Assembly: GCA_963573385.1 (NCBI GenBank) | Contig: CAUYLG010051076.1 | Coordinates: 1 to 64,000 of the forward strand | Length of the DNA: 64,000 nt | Source: Cacajao melanocephalus | Taxonomy: Eukaryota > Chordata > Mammalia > Primates > Pitheciidae | Reading direction: 5' to 3' | Shown: piece by piece, positions 37,233-49,429 of the stretch | Position numbering within the stretch: position 1 is the stretch's first letter | Layout: every line of letters begins with the position of its first letter | Notes under the pieces: generated by a model | The model's database searches: none | Told to the model about the DNA's origin: nothing | The model's input: only the letters and a program-made list of their open reading frames with translations | Program-made: the position numbers and the translations under genes

Positions 37233-37812
37233 TAGTTGACCCCTGAACAACACAGGAATTAATGGCACCAACCCCTAATGCAGTAAAATATCTACAGATA
37301 ACTTTTGATTCTACTAATAGACTATTATTGACCAGAAGCCTTACCCATAACATAGTCAATTAACACATATTTTATACATCCAAATTATATATATATATAT
37401 ATACACACACATACACATATATATACACACATATATATATATTCACACACATATATATATACACACACATATATATATACACACATATATATATATTCAC
37501 ACACATATATATATACACACACATATATATATACACACACACACATATATATATTGAATACTTCATTATTACACTAAAGTAAGCTAGAGGAAAGAAAACG
37601 TCTACAAGAAAATTCTAAGGAAGATGAAATATATTTACTACCCATTTCATGGAAATTGATCATTATAATGATCTTATTATTCACTGTCTTAACAATGAGG
37701 AGGAGTAAGAGGAAGGGTTGAATTTGCTATCTCAGGGGTGGAAGAGGCAGAAGACAATCTGTATATAAGTGAACCTGTGCTGTTCAAACCCATGTTGTTC
37801 AAGGGCCAATTG
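37233..37812 (+). mobile_element. MER2 (Tigger-related) DNA transposon, expanded by a microsatellite
   Basis: Left end 'tagttgacccctgaacaaca', right end 'gttgttcaagggccaattg', with TA on both sides (37231-37232 and 37813-37814). Internal landmarks are 'gaccagaagccttacccata', 'aaagtaagctagaggaaaga' and 'gctatctcaggggtggaaga', all in MER2 order. MER2 is normally about 345 bp; this copy is 580 bp mainly because a TA/CA microsatellite has grown at 37385-37555. It has no coding capacity. Confidence 0.92.
37385..37555. repeat. TA/CA compound microsatellite with a 54-bp higher-order unit
   Basis: Alternating blocks of (TA)n and (CA)n. The larger unit starting 'ttcacacacatatatatata' recurs at about 37442 and 37496, a period of 54 bp. 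The minus-strand frame through it encodes only Tyr-Ile-Cys-Val repeats and is not a gene. Confidence 0.92.
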
Positions 37813-37814
37813 TA

Positions 37815-40345
37815 TTACATTCATAAAATCATAATACGTGTAACATTGATAAGTTATTATCCTGAAATTGCTGCTGGACTACATGGTATGGGTGACCTTA
37901 GTAAATATTAAATTGACTTTTAAATTATCTTAAGGACAAAACTCCGAAAATCTACATTAGTGAGCATTTTGCATTTCTTCTAGGTTTGGTATAAATTTTT
38001 TGTATTCAAAGTTATTTTAACGGAAAACATATTTATCTAGCTGATATATTGACAGAGGCTACATAGGGACTTGTTAATCATAAAAATAAATGCTCTAGAG
38101 AGACACTATGTATTTTCATTCTTCATCATCTGTGATTAACTGTTGGTTTCTTTCTTATTTCATAAAAATTTTTGGTATCTCTCCCTCGAACAGTAAAATC
38201 ATGTCTCCAATCAACAACCTGAAAAATTATATTTTAGAATAGAAATTAATTTCCTAGTTATAGAAATGCAAAAAAAAAGACGTTGCATTCCCATACTCAT
38301 TTATTATTACTGTCCTGTCACTTAGAAATAGCTGAACCAATTCAAACTAAATTTGCATTAAAAACAAAGCCCTCCCAAGCCAAATCCCCATGTGTTGTGT
38401 TTCTGCTTCAGAGTATGTTTTATAGCTGACTTATAAACTCAGAAGGAAATTTATAATGGAACCTGGGACAACCTCGTTTTGTAATTGGGAGCTGTGGTCA
38501 CCAGCAATGAGAGAATATATTGTGCTTACATGTCAACCTCTTTACTTTTCTAAAATGGTGGGTTTGAAGTTTAAAAATCCATATCCATATTTTTTGTTTC
38601 ACACACCACTTAGTCATGACACAATATCTTTCTCTGTGGGAAAGAGTCTAGTTTAGTAATAAAAAATACATGGGCAGAAATTGTTAGGCAATTTATAGTT
38701 GTTCCTAAAAATAAATTGAATGCTATCACATATAAAGGACATAGAAAAGAGTAAAAGAAAGTGAAAAACCAATAGATTTGAGAATTATGCAAATTCAAAC
38801 ACTTAAGAAATAAAAATTTTAAAGTTTTATATTGTTAAATAGTGCCAGATTATCAGGTAGTAGCATTTTAGTCAAATTCTAAATGATATATAACAAATTA
38901 TATTAGTACTTGTATTTATAAGAGATTATTTTTTCTTGAAAGACACAAAACTGTTATTCTATTGGCTTGGCAGGACTAATGCAGCTTTAACATTAGAAGA
39001 TACAAGTACTATAACATCTGTAATGTTCATTTCATTCATATAAGTATTACTGACTACTCGCCAAAAGACAGGCATCACTTTTTAAGTATTGGTTTATTAA
39101 TCTAGGAGTTCTATTTTAATCTTAGTGATTTCTCTCATATTATAATATGACCAAATAATTACCATATCTCTGATATAGTGCTCAACTTCTTCTTAAAGAC
39201 CATTTTTTATATTCCTAGAATTCAATTTGCTATTGGCACAGCTGTTACCTTGGCCTTTCTTACTTTCTATAATTTGGTAGATTGCAACACCTTATTTCCC
39301 TTCCTAATGCTAATTATGGGAAACAAATAAAAAACTCTTCCCAGTATTCTCAAAACAATATTTCATAAAAATGAATTTCTAAATCCCCAAGCAATTAAAA
39401 CTAATGATGTTTGACACTGGTGATTGAAATTATGTCTAGCAGAATAATAATTGTTACATGTTCTCATTAGAATTGCCATCTAATGTTTAAAATACGTCTT
39501 TAACTCAACTAGGCAATTGATTTGGTACTGAACAATGACGTTTTTTGACTTTAAATGTTACTTCATAATTCACTTGAGCATTTGGTTGTGTATTGAAATA
39601 GGCTTAAATGGTATTGTGAAATGAATCCTTAACACAGAAGAGGAAAGCAGAAAAAAAGTACTATTTGTTGAAACCCCTTTTGGCTTCTACTATCATAAAA
39701 CTGAAAGAGTCCAGATGAATCAGCTTTCCAAATGCCCTACATACATTTATCTAATTTTTCCTCATTGAAGGGAGAGAACAGTGTTCAAAACTGTCTGTCA
39801 TGAAAACAGTCTTACAAAATACTGATTCACAAAGTGGATTATGTAAAGTTTCTATCGTGTGTCTCTTTAATACAGATGTACACATCTTTTATAAAAATAT
39901 TTTTCTTAGCATAATTTTAATATGAACATAAACCCTGACTGGAGTCCTCTATCAATGCACCTTAAATGACATAAATGTTTCACTCACTGCAGTCTGTGAT
40001 GAAATCTGTGAAATAGAGACATAGCCCTAACATTTTGAAAACAGTTGGATTTGGTAGAAACATTTTATTCCTGTATTTCATTTTCAGACATGAAAACAAT
40101 TAATATAACTTCATAGATGAAGGTTAACAATAGGATGCCTCATTATTTGGACAATTCTGATAATTTCCATTTTATAGTCTCATATTCTAATCAGCATTTT
40201 TAAAATGGTAAATAATAGGGTACTTATTTTTTTAGTATTTAACTGCCTATACTTTTGCTTTGTGTACAGATACTACATTTTTGCATTTTATAAGTATGTT
40301 TAAAGATTTATAGTATCCAGCTATTTGTTGTTCTTTTGTTTAAAT
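37815..40345. other. Repeat-poor AT-rich sequence
   Basis: About 2.5 kb without a transposon I can recognise. Frames at 38456-38656 and 38610-38798 are short, on opposite strands and overlapping. Candidate unique or conserved non-coding sequence. Confidence 0.45.
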
Positions 40346-41096
40346 TAATAGATCTATTTAGCAAATATTTATTGAGCACTAGTTTGTACAAGACACTATC
40401 AACATAATATACATGGCCCATGCCTCATGAAATTTGCATTCTAATGGTAGAGATGGACATCCATTAGAAAACACATATATAAACATAGCAGTGAATAATT
40501 TTTTGTAGAAGAGTGCTCTGACACATACGATATGGAAACATGATATCAGACATGGAAATGACTTAAGCTGAAGACTTGAAGGATGTACTAACTAGATGAG
40601 AGGAGAGAGAAGATATACGTTAAGCGTAATGACATTTGCAAGAGTGTGGAAGCTAAAGGAAGCATAGAACTGCTTAGAAAGTTTAAAGAGTCAGAGGCAT
40701 TGTAAGATTTGTTTTTCTTAATGGCAATTTAAAGTTATTAATATGATGCAGTCATGGAGGAAAGATCAATACTGAGGTACCTGGCTTTTTGTAATATCAG
40801 GTAAATTAACCCTTTAAACTAATTCCCAGATTATTAACTAATTAATCGAAGCCTCTGGGCATAAAATTGAGGAAAGAATTCTGAATAATTACTCATAATG
40901 AAGAAGAGACTCAAAAAGCTGGGAATATCCAATAAAAACTTATTGAACTTCAGCTATAGCAAATTTATCTCGCGCGCAGAGAACACATCGTGCCTTTTCT
41001 AAGGAGAATCTTGTCTCATTGGGGGTATGCTTCCTGGTCTTTGCTGATGCCATGGGAATTAGCTTATGTCAAAGCTCTCTCTTACTTGATTTGCAG

Positions 41097-41272
41097 ATAA
41101 CTAAAAGTCTGCTATGAGAATAGCTCTTACTTTCCATATCCTCCCTAAGATGTACTGTTTCCTGCTAAAAGAGGGAGATTGTGAGGCCAGCCCTCATCTA
41201 AGAGCAAGGTCCTCCCCACCTATTACTAACTCCCCTTTACGAGCCAAAAGATAAGGAGAAGAAGACTTCAAG
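41097..41272 (+). other. Exon-like island with good splice signals (non-coding)
   Basis: A pyrimidine-rich acceptor ending 'ctctcttacttgatttgcag' at 41096 and a donor 'ttcaag|gtaagcccgg' at 41272/41273 bracket a 176-bp segment. Its GC content is higher than its surroundings. All three frames contain stops near the 5' end, so if it is transcribed it would be a non-coding or UTR exon. It could equally be a piece of an unrecognised LTR. The cgcgcgc at about 40972 is unusual in this AT-rich DNA. Confidence 0.2.
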
Positions 41273-41622
41273 GTAAGCCCGGCATTCTGGACTTGTACAT
41301 GCATGGTCTTTACCTTTACACACTAAGCAAAAGTAAGAGAACCTAAGAATCATCAAAAAAAATCTCGAACTTGAGTGACAGTATTTCAGCAAATAGCATG
41401 AGGTAGTTAGTAAACTATAAGAGATATACCACGATTATAAGATTAATGATAGCCATAGGGGTCTGCCATACATCTAGCAGGGCTAATATTATGTGTCACT
41501 TAGCAGTAACATACAACATGGCCTGGGAATTTCCAATCATGGCCTGGGGAATTTCAAGGAAACAAAACAACTTCAATACAAATGCTAAGGTACAATTCCT
41601 GATATAGAGTACAATAAAGAGG

Positions 41623-41623
<1 letters not shown>

Positions 41624-41662
<39 letters not shown>
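41624..41662. repeat. (TA)n microsatellite
   Basis: About 19-20 uninterrupted TA units. Likely length-polymorphic. Confidence 0.95.
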
Positions 41663-41664
<2 letters not shown>

Positions 41665-42219
41665 TGGCAACTGATCAGGACTGAATACACGCATAACAAG
41701 GAGGGAAGAATTTCCCAAACTCTGAGAATGGTCCCTGGATGGACACACTTCTCAGGCAGTCATCTGACATTATGACTGTATCTGGTCTGCTTCTGCTACT
41801 CATTTTGTAAGAGTGCTACAGAAAAGACTCCTTGAATGTCAGAGAGTGCCCAAGATTCATCTATGATGCAAATCTGAGTGAAGACAAAAGGTTACTCCTG
41901 GGAAAACTGATTAATGAGGAACACCTGAAATCCCAGAATACCACACATGATCAGATTTGCATGTTTTTTTCTTCACTCTTGAAAAATTTTTACTGATCAA
42001 TATGTCATTCTTCACAACAGACATTATAACTACATATTTATATAATTTTATTTTCTTGTGACTCTAAAGATTGAGGTGTTAAAAATATCCTGGGTGGTAT
42101 TTTCCTTATAATTTTTAGTAATATACAATGGATCACACAGTAACTATACTACAAATCAATAAGTGTATTTAAACAAAAAATGTAAGTGTATGCATTGATT
42201 ATATGGAAAGGACTGTTTC

Positions 42220-42825
42220 TTCAATAAACGTTATCTATCACATAAACAGAACCAGTTACAAAAACCACATAATTATCTCAATAGATGCAGAAAAGGCCTT
42301 CGATACAATTCAACACCCTTTTATGCTAAAAACTCTCAATAAACTAGATATTGATGGAACATATATCAAAATAATAAGAGCTATTTATGACAAACCCACA
42401 GCCAATATCATGTGGCATGGGCAAAGGCTGAAAGCATTCCCTTTGAAAACTGGCATAAAACAAAGATGCTCTCTCTCACCACTCCTATTCAACATAGTAT
42501 TGGAAGTTCTGGCAAGGGCCGTCAGACAAGAGAAAGAAATAAAGGATATTCAGAGAGGAAGTCAAATTGTCTCTGTTTGCAGATAATGATTGTATATTTA
42601 GAAAACCCCATCATCTCAGCCCCAAACCTCCTTAAGCTGATAAGCAACTTCAACAAAGTCTCAGGATAAAAAGTCAATATGCAAAAATCACAAACATTCC
42701 TATACACCAATGATTGCTTGCAGAGAGCCAAATCACGAGTGAACTCCAATTCATAATCGCTGCAAAGATAATAAATACCTACAAATACAACTTAAAAGGG
42801 ACATGAAGAACCTCTTCAAGGAGAT
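42220..42825 (+). mobile_element. L1PA-type ORF2 fragment (RT palm), truncated at both ends
   Basis: Encodes part of the reverse transcriptase: [20 protein letters not shown] at about 42284-42343, and a '[16 protein letters not shown]' stretch near 42475-42522. The catalytic FADD box near 42573-42590 is altered: a small deletion changes it to FADN and shifts the frame. Neither the 3'UTR nor the 5' region is present, so it was probably cut out of a larger insertion by deletion. It lies in the gap of the split L2. Confidence 0.92.
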
Positions 42826-43085
42826 TTACATCTTTAAAAGATAGCTCAGACAGTAGAAAGTGAAAAAATTGGACGGCAGCATGAGTATTTAGGGAGAGAC
42901 AATACTTTGAAGACATAAAAGTTGTCTGAAGGCTTTGATTACAGAAGGAGAGAAGTGGGCAGGGACAGCATGTGTTTGATTTTGGATATTTTTAGTTTGA
43001 AGCCGACTGAAGCATCTACTTGGCAATGCCAAATACACAGTTGCTTGTATGAAATCCAGAGGACATTTTTGAATCAAAAATGAAG

Positions 43086-44930
43086 TTACAGGTCATTAGT
43101 ATCCAAATGACCTCATCTTTTCAATGTAATGGATTTATTCTCAATTCAAGTGTTGGAATAAGCAATTTTCCATTTTATAAGAGAAACCATTAGCATAAAA
43201 ACATACACACAGAAACACACAAACTTAAAAGAGCTCAAACACTATAACTGATTTCTAAAACCCACTGAAATAGGCCTCCATTTGCCTCTTATTGCGTTAA
43301 GAAGAAAAAGTGTTTGTCTTCATACTGTCAGTAAATAATTCTGGTAAGAAACTGAACCATAGAGAAAATAATTGTGACTTTTAATTCGGAAATACTAAAC
43401 ATATTTGATTCACTAAGGCAAAGAAAGTGTGGGAAATGCAGGCTTATACGTATTTTTTTAAAAACAGGCATTCCTTCTATATTTAGCCAAATGTTTGTCT
43501 ATGTCACATGCATTTAATTGCTTGGAGAGCAAATTTCATACATATCAAACCAATGAATTTAAAACACTCTGAAAATAATTTCTATGTAATTGTCTGTCAT
43601 CCATTATTCTTTCAGAATGAGTGACCTATTCCCTCAATGCTGATTTTAAATAACGTGTAAAACAAATAAAAATAAAATCTGATACTTATTGTTACCACCT
43701 TGACTTTAGATGAAGTAATTTAGGATCACTGTAGTTGTATGGTATGCAGACCATTATCTTTCAAGGTCTTTAAAAATATGAGATTGTAGGAATACATGAT
43801 TAGTTTCTCTTCTTAATCAATCTTTATGCTCTCTAAAAAGTACTGTCTGAAATCTATGCCACAAAAGTCACCAAAGTCATTGGCTTCCCGGAACAATCAT
43901 GTGAGTGTCATGATACATGGACTTGTTTGCAAATATGGTTAGAGGCTTCTAACATTAGCTTCTCTCAAAAATCATTATGGGAACATAAGCTTCCTGGGAA
44001 TAAAGTTTATTGCAGGTGAAGATTATCTAAATAATGAAATAAATCACCGGTGTAATATTTGCATCCAACACAGAAATCAGCTATTAACTGGAACACAATT
44101 TTTAACTCTTCCGTTTAAGCAAGGAAACTGCAATTCTTTGGAGGTGATGATAATCAATTATAAATCTAAGTATTTTCAATTATTAAATTAAATAGATATT
44201 AAAACCCAACTTTGGAAATACATGGCCAGATAACCACTGAATCTACTTAGGACAAAGAAACTTAACAAAAACATATTGTGGAGTGTATCACATCTTATTT
44301 TTTTCTATATAAATAAAATACAACTTCAACTTACTTTGATCTTGACATCTGTATATCTGTCTCTTCACTACCATATCAAGCAAAATGATTGGCACATTTT
44401 TGGCAAAGGTGGAGAACAGCTGGAATGGTTCCATTTTTGTGGTGCAGTTACTTTAAATGTGCCATACACCAAGGTGTCTGGCAACAGATGTGCATTTGGT
44501 TTTCCACGGTGAAAAGCAAAAAGGATTCATTAATGGTTTACACCATCACTGCTGGATAGCCCAGCAGAAATGTACATAGTTTTGTCTCTATTTTCTTATA
44601 CAGTGTGGACTGGCATAAAGGGGCTTCTTTAAATGCATTCTTGAATCACACAGGTATAGCTAAAGAAATATGTCAAGAGAAGAGTGACCTCAAGAGCAAA
44701 GTAGAAAACTGAAAAGTAGGTTTTGTCAGCATATATATATATTCAGGACTATCTGAAGCAGGGAGACATAGCACCTGGGGGATTCGACTCTTAATAGACA
44801 TCGAGTCTGGAAGAGATCCTTCAAGACTTTCCACTTTCTTTTGCTCTCGCCTGTACTTACTATAACACTTTTATTTCATCTAAAAATATTCTATTTTTGG
44901 ATCTCATTGAAACTACAGTATAATAATTCA
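43086..44930. other. Repeat-poor AT-rich sequence
   Basis: About 1.8 kb with no recognised repeat. The frame at 44276-44512 (78 codons) has no domain or good start context. No RNA gene seen. Confidence 0.45.
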
Positions 44931-44934
44931 GACA

Positions 44935-45080
44935 TATATTTGGCTACTACATGTTGAGTAACTAGTATATACCAGGAATTGCACTGAGTACTTATGCTCT
45001 ATAAATACAAAAGACAGGCCCTATCCTTAAGAAATTTCAAACTAGAAATTAAAATAGACAAAGAATAACTGTAATATACC
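44935..45080 (-). mobile_element. L2 3' end fragment, minus strand
   Basis: Decayed match to the reverse of an L2 3' end: 'gagtaactagtatataccag', 'gaattgcactgagtacttat', then a 'ctatccttaagaaatttcaa' block. Old and diverged. Confidence 0.5.
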
Positions 45081-45342
45081 TTAGCTAGATGTATACATAG
45101 TAGGACCAGGGAGCATAGAAGACTCTGTGAGCCCCTGAGAAAGGCTCAATAATTTCCTGAGATTAATTTTGTAATTTAGTTAGCCTTATATGTGTGGGTA
45201 CAGACATCTGTATAAGAAACAAATTTTCTTTGATAGCAAAATGATTTGTTCCTGGACCAGATGCCATTGATTATCCACACTTAGACACTGATCCTGATTT
45301 ACTATGAAGGGTGTGAAATTGAAGGTCTTGTTCTTTTCTTTC

Positions 45343-45843
45343 TTGCCTATTGCTGTTAACAAATTACCCTCAAACATAGCCACTTACAACAACAAATATC
45401 TATTACCCCACAGGTTTTCAGGGTCAGGATTCTGGGAATTGTTCAAGTGGGTGATTCTGGGTCAGAATCTTTCGTGAGGTTGTATTCAAGCTCATAGCCA
45501 GGATGGAAGTCATCTAGGACTGAAAGATCTCCTTCTAAAATCACTCATGCAGCTATTGAAAGGAAATTTTTGTTGCTTTCTACACGGGCCTCTTCATAGG
45601 CTAGTCATGACATGGTAGTTCACACCCCTCATGGTGAGCTATCCAAGGGGAAAACCAGAGAACATGCTCAAGAAGGAAGCCACAATGCTCTAATAACCTA
45701 ATCTCAGAAGTGACATACCATCACTTCTACTGTATCCTTTTGGTCATACAGATCCAAACTGGTACAATGTAAAGATGAGATAATACAAAGCTGTGAATAC
45801 TGGGTGTTATGGAATATTGGACATCATCTTGAAAGCTGATTAA
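45343..45843 (-). mobile_element. MaLR/MLT-type LTR, minus strand
   Basis: Reads in reverse as the same LTR type as 7533-8145: 'gcctattgctgttaacaaat', 'cacaggttttcagggtcagg', 'ataacctaatctcagaagtg' and 'acataccatcacttctactg', with a terminal region to about 45843. A target duplication is not readable. Naming is from memory. Confidence 0.65.
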
Positions 45844-47972
45844 CCTATGAGTTAAATTAGATCTTTTTAATATTGCAAAGCTCAAAAGTCCAATTTAAAT
45901 ATTCTGTGATATAAGGATATATAAAAGGTTTTTTTTCTAATTTTTAAAGTGAAAAAAGACTTTGAATATGATCTAGTTATGATCAGATTCAGAGGGGAAA
46001 TAAGAAAAAAATAGGAGGGGCAGAACAAGATGCTGAATAGAAGCCTACACTATTCATCACCCCAGCAGGGACAGCAAATTTTAACAACTTTCTGCATACA
46101 GAAAAGCATTTCACAAGAACCAAAAATCAGGTGAGCAATTACATTATCCAGTTTTAACTTCATATCATGGAAAGAGGCACTGAAGAATTCTGGAGAGACA
46201 GCCTTGAATTGCTGATGCCACCACTCCCACATTCCTCAGCAGTGGCCATGTGAAAGAAGGAAAATCTGTACACTTTGGGGAGAGAGAGGTAGCCCCCCGA
46301 CTAGGGGATTTTATATTGAACTTGATGGTGCCTTGTCACAGCAGAGAATAAAGCCATGCTGGGTTCAGCCAGCTCTCGTGCACAGAGGGAGCGTTTGGAC
46401 AAGCACTAGCCAGAGGGGTATTATTCATCCCAGCAGTTGGAACTTTTGAGTTTCTTGGCAATCTCACCACCACAGGCTGGAATGCTCTGAAATCCTATGC
46501 CAACTTGAAAGGCAGTCTAGACATAGGACTGGATTCAATTTCTAGGCAATTCCCAATAGTAAGCTGGGTTTAGAATCAGTAAACTTGGGTGGCACATGAT
46601 GTAGGGAGACACCAACTGGCATGGTTAAGGGAGGCTTTGTGCCATCCCTCCCCAACATAGGCAGTGCAACTGGTAGCAACAGAAGTGACTCTTTCCTTCT
46701 TTCTAAAAGAAGGCATGCAAAGAATAAAGAGGACTTTGTCTTGCATTTTGAATACTAGCTCAGGCACAGTAGGATAGAGGATCAGGCATTGTTGTAAGGA
46801 GCTCATTCTAGGACCCAGCTCTCTGACAACATTTCTTAGACATATCCTTGTTCAAAAGAGAACCTACTGCTTTTAAGGGAAGGACCCAGTCGTGGCAAGA
46901 GTCATCATCTCTGAATAAAGAACGCTTTGGACCTGAATACCCACCAGCAATACCCAGGAAGTATACTGTGGACCTTGGGCTCTGAGACAAGCTGGCTTCA
47001 GGGGAGACCCAGCACATTCTCAGCTGTGGTGACGATGAAGAAAAACTCCTTTTGTTTGAAAAAAATCAGAGGAAAAAATAAAGTAAATTTTGTCTTGCAC
47101 CCTAAGCTCCAGCTCAGCTACAGTGGGGTGGACCAACAAGCAGCCTCTGGGGTCTCTGAATCCAGGCCTATGCTCTTGGACAGCATCTCTGGAACTGTCC
47201 CAGTCTAGAGGGGAGCCCACTGCCCTGAAGATGATTCCCAGGCGTGGAAGCAGTCACCACAAGGTGATGAAAGATCCATTGGGTTTTAGGTGAATATCAG
47301 TAGTGGCCTGGTAGAACCACCATGGACTGGTAGTGGTGGTGTCCACAGGGAGAGGCTCCACAGGGAGAGGGGGAGGGAAGAGTGAGAAGAAATCTATTGT
47401 GGTTTGGGTACTAGCTTAGCTGCAGTAGAACAAACATCAGGTAAATTGGTAAGGTTTTTGACTCTAATCCCTGGCTCCAAGGCAGCATCTCTGGATATGT
47501 CTGGGGCCTGGGGGAACTTGTCACCCAGAAAGAATGGGGCATGGGTAAGGGCCAGTGTTGTGCTGGCTTCAGGTCTGACTCTATACTGTCTGACCCAGTA
47601 CAGTCTAAGTGGTGGTGGCCATAAGGGTGATTGCATCACCACACTCCCAGTTCCACGTGGCTCAGCAAAGACTGGGAGACTCTGTATGTTTTGGGAGAAA
47701 GTAAGGGAAAAAAACAAGAGTCTCTGCATGGTAATCCAGATAATTCTTCTGGATCTTATCCCCAAGACTACCAAGGTGGTACCTCCATGAGTCTCAGGGA
47801 AAAAAATGTTTTTGGGGCTTGGGGCCTAAGTCCCTTTGAATGTCTGGAAAGCCTTCCCAAGAAAAGCAAACAAAAGCAAGCCCAGAATGTGAATACCACA
47901 ATAAATACCTAACTGTTCAATGCCCAGACACTGAAGAACAACTACAAGTTGTTCTTCACCATCCAGGAAAAC

Positions 47973-48905
47973 ATGACCAGACAAATGAACTAAATAAGGT
48001 GCCAGGGACCAATCCTTGAAAAACATATATTTAACCTTTCAGCCAGAGAATACAAAATAATTGTTTTGAGGAAACTCAAAGAAATTCAAGATAACACAGA
48101 GAAGGAATTCAGAATTCTATCAGATAATTTTAATAAAGAGATTAAGATCACTAAAAAGAATCAAGCAGAATTTCTAGAGTTGAAAAATGCAATTAAGGAA
48201 TCCATCAGTCTCTTTATCAGTCTCTTTATAGCAGAACTGATCAAGCGGAAGGCAGATTGATAAGCCTGAAGACAGGCTACTGGAAAGTATGTATACAAAG
48301 ACAAAAAAGAAAAGAAGAATAAAAAATAATAAAGCATGCTCATGAGTTTTAGAAGATAGCCTGAAAGGGCAAAGCTAAGAGTTATTGACCTCAATGAGGA
48401 GTTGGAAAAAGAGATAGTGGTAGAAAGATTTTTCAGAAGGATAATATTAGAGAACTTCCTAAACATAGAGAAAGATACCATTATCCAAATACAAGAAGGT
48501 TGTTGAACACCAAGCAGATTTAACCCAAGTAAGACTACCTCAAGGAATTTAATATACTTCCAAAGGTCAAGGAAAAAGACACAATCCTAAAAGCAGCAAG
48601 AGAAAAGAAAAAATTAACATACAATGGAGCCCAAATACATCTGGCAGAAAATTTTTTAGTGGAAACTTTACAAGCCAGGAGATAGCAACATGAGATATTT
48701 AAAGTGAAAAAGAAAAAGGAAAAAAAATGAACAAACAAAAAACTTTTTACTCTAAAATACTATGTCTGGTGAAAATATCCTTTAAGCATAAAGGAGAAAC
48801 AAAGAACTTCTCAGACAAACAAAAGCTAGGGAATTTCATCAACAGCAGCGCTGTCCTACAAAAAAATGCTAAAGAAAATTCTTTAATCTGAAAAGAAAAC
48901 ATGAT
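47973..48905 (+). pseudogene. L1 ORF1 pseudogene
   Basis: ORF1p is the L1 RNA-binding trimer with a coiled coil. A start-like ATG lies at 47973. The coiled-coil stretch is open at 48066-48260 (KEFRILSDNFNKEIKITKKN, then residues up to KNAIKES). It is broken before and after by stops, and a small tandem duplication of 'cagtctctttat' (about 48206-48231) alters the coiled coil. Downstream RNA-binding and C-terminal parts persist only in shifted frames. Confidence 0.8.
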
Positions 48906-49429
48906 AATGAACAGAAATGAATCATCTGAAAGTATGCAACTCACTGGTAATGGTAAGCACACAGAGAAACTCAGAATAGTAGAATGCAGTAACTGGTTTG
49001 TAAAGTTTTCTTGACTTAAGTAGAAAGACTAAATAGTGAAACAATCAAAAATGATTACCACAACAACTTTTCAAGACATAGACAGTATAATAAGACAAAA
49101 AGAGAAACAACAAAGTGTTAAAAACCAGGGGGACAAAGTTAAAGTGTAGATTTCTATTAGTTTATTTTTGCATGTTTGCTTATTTGTTTATGCAATCCGT
49201 GTTAAGTTTTCATCAGTTTTAAGTAATGAGTGATAAGATAGCATCTGCAAGCTTCATGGTAACTTCATATTAGAAAACAAACAAGGAATACACAAAGAAA
49301 AAAGCAAGAAATTAAAGCATACAATCAGAGAAAATCACCTTCAATAAAACTAAGACAGGAGGGAGGGAAGAAGGAAGAGATGACAAAACAAAACAATCAG
49401 AAAACAAACAGCAAGTGTCATTTTTAAGT

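Larger units (their letters stand above)
40346..43085 (-). mobile_element. L2 LINE, minus strand, split by about 2 kb
   Basis: The left part (40346-40790) reads as the reverse complement of an L2 3' end ('agcaaatatttattgagcac' and 'tgaaatttgcattctaatgg'), then continues into blocks resembling late L2 ORF2. The right part (42850-43085) resembles the next upstream stretch of the same ORF2 ('tttgattttggatattttta', 'catctacttggcaatgccaa'). The gap holds a TA microsatellite, a short L1 fragment and an exon-like island. The family call is from diverged matches. Confidence 0.55.

Noticed and set aside
37385..37555. Regularly spaced repeats that could suggest a CRISPR array
   Set aside because: The unit is TA/CA microsatellite with no unique spacers, in a primate genome.
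37372..37566. 64-codon minus-strand frame rich in Tyr, Ile, Cys and Val
   Set aside because: It is the translation of a TA/CA microsatellite in MER2.
42203..42586. 127-codon frame with reverse transcriptase similarity
   Set aside because: It is a truncated L1 ORF2 fragment with a damaged catalytic box, not a host gene or a new retroelement.
47394..47790. Overlapping frames of 126-128 codons on opposite strands
   Set aside because: They lie in the L1 5'UTR, which is GC-richer; both strands are open by composition.
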